Notes under the pieces: generated by a model
The model's input: the letters and a program-made list of their open reading frames with translations, nothing else
Told to the model about the DNA's origin: nothing
The model's database searches: none
Source of the DNA: Candidatus Cloacimonadota bacterium
GTDB lineage: Bacteria; Cloacimonadota; Cloacimonadia; Cloacimonadales; TCS61
Reading direction: 5' to 3'
DNA: 5,079 nt
Assembly: GCA_023133395.1 (NCBI GenBank)
Contig: JAGLWO010000629.1
Location: forward strand, 1 to 5,079
Program-made: the position numbers and the translations under genes
In this document: piece by piece, positions 1 through 5,079 of the stretch
Position numbering within the stretch: position 1 is the first letter of the stretch
Layout: the number at the start of each line of letters is the position of its first letter

Positions 1-1028
1 ACATTAGCCCAGGTTTCTACATTATTTATATTTGTCGGTTTACCATAAAGTCCCTTTTGTACAGGGAAAGGTGGTCTTTGTCTTGGAACTCCTCTTTTAC
101 CTTCAATAGAAGCAATCAGAGCAGTTTCTTCACCGCAAACAAATGCTCCAGCTCCCTTTGCTATTTTTATATCAAAATCAAATCCGGAACCGAGTATATC
201 TTTACCAAGCAAACCAAGTTCTCTTGCTTGATTTATTGCTATCGTTATATTCTCTACTGCAATCGGATATTCTTCTCTAACATAAATCCATCCTTCTTTT
301 GCTCCAATAGCAAAAGCACCGATTATCATACCTTCCAACACACTATGGGGATTTCCTTCAAGCAAGCTTCTATCCATGTAGGCACCAGGATCTCCTTCAT
401 CTGCATTACAGATAACATATTTGATATCACCTTTTGCTTTTCTGCAGAATGACCATTTATAACCGGTGGGGAAACCTCCCCCTCCTCTACCTCTTAAACC
501 AGACTGCTTTATAATATCTATTACTTCTTCAGGGGATATCTCGTTTAGAACTTTACTTAAAGCTTCATAACCTCCTACAGCCAGATAATCATCTATATTT
601 TGTGGGTCGATTAATCCATTATTTCCAAAAATGATTCTTCGTTGTTTTTTATAAAAAAGAACATCCTTTTCGTATATTATCTTTTCTCCAGTAATCGGAT
701 CAATATAAAGTAAACGATCTATTAGTTTCTTTTTAAGAATTGTTTCCGACACAATTTCTTGCACATCTTCAATCTTAACTTTTGGATAGAATATACCTTC
801 CGGGTGAATAACTACAATCGGACCTTGCTCACAAAATCCATGACATCCTGTTTTTCTGATAGCTACTTTTCCAGTTAAGTTCTTCTTTTTAATCTCATCT
901 GAAAAAGCTTGGATTACTTTTTCAGAACCAAATGCATGGCAACCGGTTCCATTACATATTGTAATACAAGGTATATTAGAGGACCTTTCCTTTTTAATTC
1001 TAGTTCGCAGGTTATCAAGATTTCTCAT
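1..1028 (-). CDS. hydB: NADH-binding flavoprotein subunit of NuoF/HydB type (electron-bifurcating hydrogenase beta-like), partial
   Basis: The first 342 residues are encoded here; the gene runs off the left edge, so the C-terminal cluster domains are not visible. Residues 18-100 form a thioredoxin-like [2Fe-2S] domain with cysteines C25 and C30 (CX4C) and C62 and C66 (CX3C, in TGCHGFCEQGP). After a linker containing FYKKQRRI and IDPQNIDDYLAVGGY comes the NuoF core: GRGGGGFPTG at 180-189 (NADH/FMN loop), NADEGDPGAYMDR at 208-220 (FMN site) and VCGEETALI at 297-305. In this family the protein holds FMN, oxidises or reduces NAD(H) and passes electrons through Fe-S clusters to a catalytic partner in the cytoplasm. 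A fused N-terminal [2Fe-2S] domain is typical of HydB of bifurcating hydrogenases and related NAD-linked complexes rather than of complex I NuoF. The ATG at 1028-1026 overlaps the previous stop codon (ATGA) and has AAGGAG five bases upstream. The symbol assumes a hydrogenase partner that is not seen here; a formate dehydrogenase or other NAD-linked oxidoreductase is possible. Confidence 0.9.
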   Translation of the reverse strand, partial: MRNLDNLRTRIKKERSSNIPCITICNGTGCHAFGSEKVIQAFSDEIKKKNLTGKVAIRKTGCHGFCEQGPIVVIHPEGIFYPKVKIEDVQEIVSETILKKKLIDRLLYIDPITGEKIIYEKDVLFYKKQRRIIFGNNGLIDPQNIDDYLAVGGYEALSKVLNEISPEEVIDIIKQSGLRGRGGGGFPTGYKWSFCRKAKGDIKYVICNADEGDPGAYMDRSLLEGNPHSVLEGMIIGAFAIGAKEGWIYVREEYPIAVENITIAINQARELGLLGKDILGSGFDFDIKIAKGAGAFVCGEETALIASIEGKRGVPRQRPPFPVQKGLYGKPTNINNVETWAN

Positions 1029-1450
1029 TCCTTCTCCTTCTTAGAAATATTACTGAAAAATAATGGATAAGCTTTGTAGAAGGATAGAAGCTCATCTTCC
1101 AGATTTTCAAACTCAACCAGATGTTTTTTACATCCTCTTCGTGAACAAATCTGGATACAGCCTCCTGTAAAGGACTTAAAAATAACCATTGGAGCATTGC
1201 ATTTATCACACAAGCGGTCTCCTCTTAAATCTGCATTACAATGTGGACAGAAGAATAATACAATTGCATCAAGAGGTAAATCAAATTCAGTGATAATTTT
1301 ATAGCTTCCGTAAAGAGAACTTAAATATAAGAAGCCTGTTTTATCTTTCAATTTAACAGAGACTTTTACACTCGGATGATTATCAATTTTCTTTTCATCT
1401 GTCATTAGACTTTGACCGCAATATGGACATTTAACTTTTACTTGAATCAT
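1025..1450 (-). CDS. Small cysteine-rich zinc-ribbon protein encoded between the hydC-like and hydB-like genes
   Basis: This is a 141-residue soluble protein of unknown function. Numbered from the chosen start, it has CPYC at 8-11, a strand-rich middle (LYLSSLYGSYK at about 41-51), CPHC at 68-71, CDKC at 81-84, and a C-terminal block with C98, C102, C107 and H110 (in GGCIQICSRRGCKKH), followed by an acidic helix. CPHC plus CDKC form a classic four-cysteine zinc ribbon. The first pair with the C-terminal Cys/His block could make a second metal site, which is inference. I chose the ATG at 1450 because AGAGGG lies nine bases upstream; an in-frame ATG at 1474 would add eight basic residues but has no good ribosome site. 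The gene overlaps the end of hydC by 20 bases and the start of hydB by four (ATGA), so translation is probably coupled. An assembly factor, a structural subunit or a metal-binding regulator of the complex are all possible. No membrane segment or signal peptide is seen. Confidence 0.85.
   Translation of the reverse strand: MIQVKVKCPYCGQSLMTDEKKIDNHPSVKVSVKLKDKTGFLYLSSLYGSYKIITEFDLPLDAIVLFFCPHCNADLRGDRLCDKCNAPMVIFKSFTGGCIQICSRRGCKKHLVEFENLEDELLSFYKAYPLFFSNISKKEKE
1034..1039 (-). promoter_or_regulatory. Ribosome binding site of the hydB-like gene
   Basis: AAGGAG lies five bases before the ATG at 1028. It is inside the 3' end of the zinc-ribbon gene and fixes the ATGA-overlap start as the real one. 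Confidence 0.75.
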
Positions 1451-1928
1451 TTTCTTCTTCCCTCTCAAGTTCATTTCGACATTCGTTCAATAATGAAATT
1501 GACTTTTGAATTGTCATCTGTCCATGATATTCTCCATCTACTACAACAACAGGACCAAGTGCACAAGCACCAAGGCAATTAACTGTCTCAAGTGTAAAGT
1601 TCATATCAGGGGTAGTTTCTCCCGGTTCAATTCCCAGTTCTCTGGCAATTCTTTCTGCAATTCTCTGACCCCCTCTTACATGGCAAGCAGTTCCCAGACA
1701 GACAGTTATTATATACTTACCTTTTGGAGTAAGGCTGAAGGATTTATAGAAAGTTGCCACACCATAAACATCAATGAGAGGTATGTTCAGTTTCTGGGAA
1801 ACTTCATCAAATATTTCTTCCGGAAGATAATTATAATAAGATTGAATATCCTGTAATACCGGTATCAGTGCATTACCATTCTTTTCTACACATTCTTCCA
1901 CAACTTCTGCAACATTATTTATTTCCAT
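1431..1928 (-). CDS. hydC: [2Fe-2S] subunit of NuoE/HydC type (NADH-linked oxidoreductase gamma subunit)
   Basis: This is a complete 165-residue protein, the usual length for NuoE/HydC. Residues 1-65 form the helical N-terminal bundle with the family pattern ALIPVLQDIQSYYNYLP and DVYGVATFYKSFSL. The thioredoxin-like ferredoxin domain follows, with cluster ligands C77 and C82 (CLGTACHVRGG) and C118 and C122 (CLGACALGP). Such subunits carry a single [2Fe-2S] cluster and sit on the NuoF/HydB flavoprotein, whose gene lies just downstream here. The C-terminal tail is acidic and probably disordered. The ATG at 1928 is the first possible in-frame start, because an in-frame TGA lies two codons upstream. 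AGGAG lies ten bases before it. The stop lies inside the next gene (20-base overlap), so hydC, the zinc-ribbon gene and hydB form a tight operon. NuoE of a truncated complex I or the diaphorase part of a formate dehydrogenase are the alternatives to a bifurcating hydrogenase. Confidence 0.93.
   Translation of the reverse strand: MEINNVAEVVEECVEKNGNALIPVLQDIQSYYNYLPEEIFDEVSQKLNIPLIDVYGVATFYKSFSLTPKGKYIITVCLGTACHVRGGQRIAERIARELGIEPGETTPDMNFTLETVNCLGACALGPVVVVDGEYHGQMTIQKSISLLNECRNELEREEENDSSKS
1460..1465 (-). promoter_or_regulatory. Probable ribosome binding site deciding the start of the zinc-ribbon gene
   Basis: AGAGGG lies nine bases before the ATG at 1450, inside the end of hydC. No comparable purine-rich site precedes the alternative in-frame ATG at 1474, so the shorter product is preferred. 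Confidence 0.55.
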
Positions 1929-1938
1929 GTGTCATAAT

Positions 1939-1943
1939 CTCCT
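1939..1943 (-). promoter_or_regulatory. Ribosome binding site of hydC
   Basis: AGGAG lies ten bases before the ATG at 1928. A closer out-of-frame ATG at 1935-1933 opens only a six-codon frame and is unlikely to matter. I could not find a convincing -35/-10 pair between the repeat-like element and this site. Confidence 0.7.
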
Positions 1944-1972
1944 AATGAATTTCATAATAATGATTTTTCTTA

Positions 1973-2123
1973 TTCTCGTTCCCACGATAACCATGCGGCA
2001 TCGCGTGGAAGCCTTCTTTGGGAATGTAGTATTGAACTGAAAACTCTGTTCCTAAGATTCCCAAATATATGAAACAGGGTTTCAAATAAAATTGCATTAC
2101 TAATCGGGGATTAGTAACGAGAA
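1973..2123. repeat. MITE-like palindromic intergenic element, 151 bases, with terminal inverted repeats
   Basis: The ends are perfect 8-base inverted repeats: TTCTCGTT at 1973-1980 and AACGAGAA at 2116-2123. Next to each end is a palindrome. The left one pairs 1979-1986 (TTCCCACG) with 2004-2010 (CGTGGAA). The right one pairs 2096-2105 (ATTACTAATC) with 2109-2118 (GATTAGTAAC) around a three-base loop. Inside are a perfect 9-base inverted repeat, TTTGGGAAT at 2017-2025 with ATTCCCAAA at 2057-2065, and a small hairpin GAAAC-AGG-GTTTC at 2071-2083. The left end is clearly richer in G+C than its surroundings. The layout (one end resembling CTCGTTCCCACG..., the other resembling a GTTACTAATC-type palindrome) recalls dispersed non-coding repeats in many bacterial genomes; that resemblance is from memory and not checked. 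No clear target-site duplication is visible. It lies between gdhA and hydC and contains no gene. Confidence 0.6.
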
Positions 2124-2140
2124 GGATCAAGCTGAACAGA

Positions 2141-3472
2141 TTAAACAACACCCTGATCAAGCATTGCATCTGCAACCTTTAAAAAGCCAGCAATATTAGC
2201 ACCTTTTACATAATCCACACAATTGCCTTCTTTCCCATATTCAACGCATTGGCAATGAATTGCTTTCATAATGCAGTGCAGTTTTTCATCCACTTCTTCC
2301 CGAGACCAATTGTATTTCAAACTATTCTGTGACATTTCAAGTCCGGAAACTGATACACCACCAGCATTAGCCGCTTTACCGGGTGCATATAACAGCTTAT
2401 TATCCTGGAAAATTTTAATAGCTTCTGGAGTGCAGGGCATATTAGCTCCTTCAGTTATGCAGATACATCCATTCGAAACCAGTTGTTTTGCATCTTTCTC
2501 ATCGAGCTCGTTTTGAATCGCACAGGGAAGTGCAATATTACATTTAACTTCCCAGGGTCTTTTACCGGGATGGAAGGGAACATTAAATTCATCAGCATAA
2601 TCCTGAACCATATCTCTATTGCTTGCTCTCATCTCAAGTAAGAAATCAACTTTATCTCCTGTAATTCCATCCTTATCATAAATGTAGCCATCAGGTCCTG
2701 ACAGAGTCACGACTTTTCCTTCTAATTCATTCACTTTTTGTACAGCGCCCCAGGTAACGTTACCAAAACCGGAAACTGTTACTATTTTCCCTTTAAAAGA
2801 TTCTCCTTTTGTTTTGAGCATCTCTTCAGCGAAATAAACCACACCAAAACCTGTTGCTTCAGGACGAATCAGGCTTCCACCCCAATTTAAACCTTTGCCT
2901 GTAAGAACTCCTGTAAACTCATTCCTCAATTTCTTATACATACCAAATAAATAACCAATTTCCCTTCCACCAACACCTATGTCACCTGCCGGCACATCTG
3001 TATTTGGACCTATATGTCGGAAAAGCTCTGCCATAAAGGACTGGCAGAATCTCATAATTTCGTTTTCTGATTTTCCTTTGGGATCAAAATCAGAACCACC
3101 TTTTCCTCCGCCCATTGGAAGAGTGGTCAGACTATTTTTAAAAGTTTGCTCAAAACCAAGAAATTTCAGACCACTGAGTGTTACACTTGGATGGAAACGA
3201 AGTCCACCTTTGTATGGACCTATTGCACTATTGAATTCAACACGGAACCCACGATTTACTTGAACTTCACCACTATCACGAACCCATGGTACTCTAAACA
3301 TAATCACGCGTTCAGGTTCAACCATTCTTTCTAAGATTTTAGCTTCCCTGTAACGAGGATTAGATTCATAAATTGGCCACACAGATTCAACAACTTCTCT
3401 TACTGCCTGCAAAAATTCTTCCTGTCCAGAATCCCTTGCTTCAACCTGTTGCATAAACTCGTTCATCCCCAT
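2141..3472 (-). CDS. gdhA: Glutamate dehydrogenase, hexameric class, probably NAD-dependent
   Basis: This is a complete 443-residue enzyme of the usual length for hexameric bacterial GDH. It catalyses L-glutamate + NAD(P)+ + H2O to 2-oxoglutarate + NH4+ + NAD(P)H in the cytoplasm. The substrate domain shows K88 in GPYKGGLRFHPSV, K112 in FKNSL, the catalytic K124 in PMGGGKGGSDFDP, and D164 in VPAGDIGVGGREIGY. The Rossmann domain has SGFGNVTWGA at 234-243 and SGPDGYIYD at 258-266. F236, P260 and D261 correspond to residues known to set NAD preference in Clostridium symbiosum GDH, so NAD rather than NADP use is inferred, which favours glutamate breakdown. GGVSVSGLEMSQNS near residue 370-385 is the conserved C-terminal active-site stretch. 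The start at 3472 is supported by GGAGG nine bases upstream; the second ATG at 3466 is too far from it. The gene stands alone between a 140-base and a 212-base gap. Confidence 0.97.
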   Translation of the reverse strand: MGMNEFMQQVEARDSGQEEFLQAVREVVESVWPIYESNPRYREAKILERMVEPERVIMFRVPWVRDSGEVQVNRGFRVEFNSAIGPYKGGLRFHPSVTLSGLKFLGFEQTFKNSLTTLPMGGGKGGSDFDPKGKSENEIMRFCQSFMAELFRHIGPNTDVPAGDIGVGGREIGYLFGMYKKLRNEFTGVLTGKGLNWGGSLIRPEATGFGVVYFAEEMLKTKGESFKGKIVTVSGFGNVTWGAVQKVNELEGKVVTLSGPDGYIYDKDGITGDKVDFLLEMRASNRDMVQDYADEFNVPFHPGKRPWEVKCNIALPCAIQNELDEKDAKQLVSNGCICITEGANMPCTPEAIKIFQDNKLLYAPGKAANAGGVSVSGLEMSQNSLKYNWSREEVDEKLHCIMKAIHCQCVEYGKEGNCVDYVKGANIAGFLKVADAMLDQGVV

Positions 3473-3481
3473 TTGATAAAA

Positions 3482-3486
3482 CCTCC
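3482..3486 (-). promoter_or_regulatory. Strong ribosome binding site of gdhA
   Basis: GGAGG lies nine bases before the ATG at 3472 and selects this start over the in-frame ATG two codons later. The gap upstream is very AT-rich. A TTGACA occurs at 3540-3535 on the minus strand, but at 17-base spacing the -10 position is only a T-run, so no promoter is called. Confidence 0.8.
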
Positions 3487-3589
3487 ACTTATTTTTAATT
3501 TAATTTGCGTGAAAAAATCGACTTCTCAATTATTTGTCAAATACTTATTTTTACCTATACTTTTTCTGTAATAAATAATCACTTTATCC

Positions 3590-3612
3590 GATATCAGCAA
3601 CTAATTGATATC
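3590..3612 (-). other. Stem-loop directly after the stop codon of the dikinase-like gene
   Basis: The 7-base perfect inverted repeat GATATCA / TGATATC (3590-3596 and 3606-3612) has a nine-base loop and starts on the base after the TAG at 3615-3613. There is no T-run after it on the minus strand, so it is a weak candidate for an intrinsic terminator. It may instead be a 3'-end stabilising hairpin, or chance in AT-rich DNA. Confidence 0.35.
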
Positions 3613-5079
3613 CTACTTTGAAATAGTTGCAAGTCCTTTCCTGCCATCCATTTTAACCACCACAGGTTGATCCATTCTTACATGAATAAAATAATTCGTT
3701 TTTTCTATAATATTTTGCTTATTAAGCCAGTCCCATGAAATAAAATCTGTACTTGAGCCATAAGGAATATGAAAATAACCAACATTCATAGCTACAAGAT
3801 TGTGAAAGAAATGTGTACCTTGAGAAGCATCGACTATGAATCCATCAAAACTTGTTTCAATAATGATTTTTGCTTTATAAATATCTGCCCACTTAATCGG
3901 AATACCCAGGAATTGATCTCTTGAACCCCATCTTCCCGGACCAATCAAAATATACTCACGGTCTTCTTTCTTCATTTTTTCATTAAGATAAGAAATTTCT
4001 TCTCTCATCAAAACAGTTTTAGTTTTATCGAATTTATCTGGATCTATATAAATAACATCGTAAATATCCTTTATTATCCCGTTCCCCAAGCCATTTTCTG
4101 TATACAGGAATAAAGAATCTTTATTAATTGTATCAGGATCGATAGATATTTCCTGGATATTAATTGTAAGAGGTCTAATTTGAAGAACGTAGAAGGTTGG
4201 TTTTATTTGATTTTTTTCATCTTTTGTAAGATCAACAGCGAATTCAATTTCAACAGGAATTCCCATTGCCTTCTCTCCGATTTCAAGAATCTGTTCAATA
4301 ATTTTTGCTAATGGAAAATAATTATATTTCAGTATATCTGCGAATGTTATAACTCTCAAACCTTTTGCTGATAATCCATCTACCATCCTATTATTCTGAT
4401 AATCCCAGACAGATGCAAGATGTTGCAAGGAACCATGCTTTTCAGCTTCTTTTATGCTCATTCTGGCTAATGTGCACTCATCTCCTTCCAATAAATTGAA
4501 ATCTTCACATTCCATGTTGATTACATAAAAAAATCTTTGCGAATCTCGAATCATTTCTTCTGGTGGAATAGTCTCAATTTTAGGATATTTTGGACAGAAC
4601 CTGTAATTTTGTTCACCCTCAACCACAGATTTTCCTAATCCCAATGCTAATAAAGCTACACCATCGCTGATTTTTAGATTAGAAGTAGGATAAAAATTAT
4701 ATGATTCACCAACACCAGAAATATGGGGATAGTAATATTTATCAAAATTATGACCGACCATCTCCTGAATAATAACAGCCATCTTTTCTTCTTCAACTTT
4801 ATAGCTTATACTCTCGATGTAATTCCGTGCACTTTTCAGAAAAACCGACGAAAACACCAGTTTAATAGCATCTATTAATTGTTTTAGACGAATATTTTTA
4901 TCAGGATGATTATTGGGCAACATAAATGTATTATAGATTCCAGCAAATGGCTGTGATTGAGAATCTTCCAATAATCCGGAAGAACGAACCGCAATCGGAA
5001 AGTTTATTTTTTTTATAAATATCTTTAGTTTATTTACAAGTTCCCGTGAGAGTTCACCGTTTATGAAAATCGTTTGTAT
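3613..5079 (-). CDS. Dikinase-like ATP-grasp protein (PPDK/PEP synthase N-terminal domain) with uncharacterised C-terminal domain, partial
   Basis: The frame is open from the right edge, giving the C-terminal 488 residues; the true start lies outside. A TTG at 4971 is an internal leucine, not a start, since the conserved AVRSSGLLEDSQSQPFAGIY block spans it. That block matches the PPDK/PEP-synthase ATP-binding signature (VRSS...ED...FAG). MAVIIQEMV, SGVGESYNFYP, LGLGKSVVEGE and the closing VLQIRPLTI (about residues 100-302 in window numbering) continue the ATP-grasp fold. Classical enzymes then carry a swivelling domain with a phosphorylated histidine (GG.TSH or similar) and a PEP-binding barrel. 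Neither is present. Instead about 185 residues follow with the notable blocks YILIGPGRWGSRDQFLGIP (from about 376) and DASQGTHFFHNLVAMNVGYF (from about 417), ending at TAG. PEP synthesis is therefore doubtful. It may phosphorylate another target or itself. It lies 140 bases upstream of gdhA and could be co-transcribed with it. Confidence 0.85.
   Translation of the reverse strand: MQTIFINGELSRELVNKLKIFIKKINFPIAVRSSGLLEDSQSQPFAGIYNTFMLPNNHPDKNIRLKQLIDAIKLVFSSVFLKSARNYIESISYKVEEEKMAVIIQEMVGHNFDKYYYPHISGVGESYNFYPTSNLKISDGVALLALGLGKSVVEGEQNYRFCPKYPKIETIPPEEMIRDSQRFFYVINMECEDFNLLEGDECTLARMSIKEAEKHGSLQHLASVWDYQNNRMVDGLSAKGLRVITFADILKYNYFPLAKIIEQILEIGEKAMGIPVEIEFAVDLTKDEKNQIKPTFYVLQIRPLTINIQEISIDPDTINKDSLFLYTENGLGNGIIKDIYDVIYIDPDKFDKTKTVLMREEISYLNEKMKKEDREYILIGPGRWGSRDQFLGIPIKWADIYKAKIIIETSFDGFIVDASQGTHFFHNLVAMNVGYFHIPYGSSTDFISWDWLNKQNIIEKTNYFIHVRMDQPVVVKMDGRKGLATISK

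Noticed and set aside
57..452. A 131-codon plus-strand reading frame
   Set aside because: It lies wholly antisense to the conserved NuoF/HydB core, and its translation is low-complexity, Ser/Phe/Tyr-rich and unlike any domain.
1015..1209. A 64-codon minus-strand reading frame
   Set aside because: It lies in another frame over the 3' end of the zinc-ribbon gene and the hydB start; the zinc-ribbon frame has the cysteine motifs and the coupled overlaps.
1506..1856. A 116-codon plus-strand reading frame
   Set aside because: It is antisense to hydC, whose [2Fe-2S] motifs are intact; no ribosome site or domain supports it.
1942..2175. A 77-codon minus-strand reading frame covering the repeat-like element
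   Set aside because: It overlaps the end of gdhA, has no ribosome binding site, and is made almost wholly of the palindromic element. Its translation (LVTNPRL..., HAMPHGYRGNE) looks like the spurious proteins often predicted from dispersed repeats.
2271..3334. Several plus-strand frames of 62 to 94 codons (2271-2516, 2979-3263, 3146-3334)
   Set aside because: All are antisense to the fully conserved glutamate dehydrogenase coding sequence, with no independent support.
3512..3540. TTGACA at 3540-3535 (minus strand) as the -35 box of a gdhA promoter
   Set aside because: At 16 to 18 bases spacing the -10 position is only a T-run with no TATAAT-like hexamer; in AT-rich DNA the hexamer alone is weak evidence.
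4969..4971. TTG as the start codon of the dikinase-like gene
   Set aside because: The frame stays open to the right edge, and the residues before it (AVRSSGL) belong to the conserved ATP-binding block, so this is an internal leucine.
5007..5014. A run of eight A on the coding strand as a frameshift or slippage site
   Set aside because: The reading frame is continuous and sensible on both sides, leading directly into the conserved AVRSSG block, so nothing suggests programmed slippage or a sequencing error.

Overview
All genes in this window lie on the minus strand, so transcription runs from right to left. The sequence is AT-rich (by eye about 35% G+C) and densely coded. The gene set (glutamate dehydrogenase, NADH-linked iron-sulfur flavoprotein subunits of the bifurcating-hydrogenase type, and a dikinase-like ATP-grasp protein) suggests a strictly anaerobic, amino-acid-fermenting bacterium. 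The protein styles and low G+C would fit a Cloacimonadota-like or other FCB-group organism, but there is no ribosomal gene here and the taxonomic guess is weak.

Layout in transcription order. (1) 5079-3613: the C-terminal 488 residues of a protein with a pyruvate-phosphate-dikinase/PEP-synthase N-terminal-type ATP-grasp domain. An uncharacterised C-terminal domain follows it in place of the usual phosphohistidine and PEP-binding domains; the gene starts outside the window. (2) 3612-3473: a 140-base gap with a stem-loop directly after the stop codon and a strong ribosome binding site for the next gene. (3) 3472-2141: a complete hexameric-type glutamate dehydrogenase whose cofactor-site residues match the NAD-specific clostridial enzyme. 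(4) 2140-1929: a 212-base gap filled mostly by a 151-base repeat-like element (1973-2123) with 8-base perfect terminal inverted repeats and several internal palindromes. (5) 1928-1: three overlapping genes. These are a NuoE/HydC-type [2Fe-2S] subunit, a small cysteine-rich zinc-ribbon protein, and the first 342 residues of a NuoF/HydB-type NADH-oxidising flavoprotein carrying its own N-terminal [2Fe-2S] domain. The last gene runs off the left edge, and a catalytic subunit gene (for example an [FeFe]-hydrogenase HydA) is expected beyond it.

How the genes may work together (inference): glutamate dehydrogenase would produce NADH, ammonia and 2-oxoglutarate from glutamate, and the HydC/HydB module would reoxidise NADH, probably together with reduced ferredoxin, to make hydrogen. 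The two points most worth following up are the zinc-ribbon protein embedded by overlap between hydC and hydB, and the dikinase-like protein that lacks the domains needed for the classical PEP-forming reaction.
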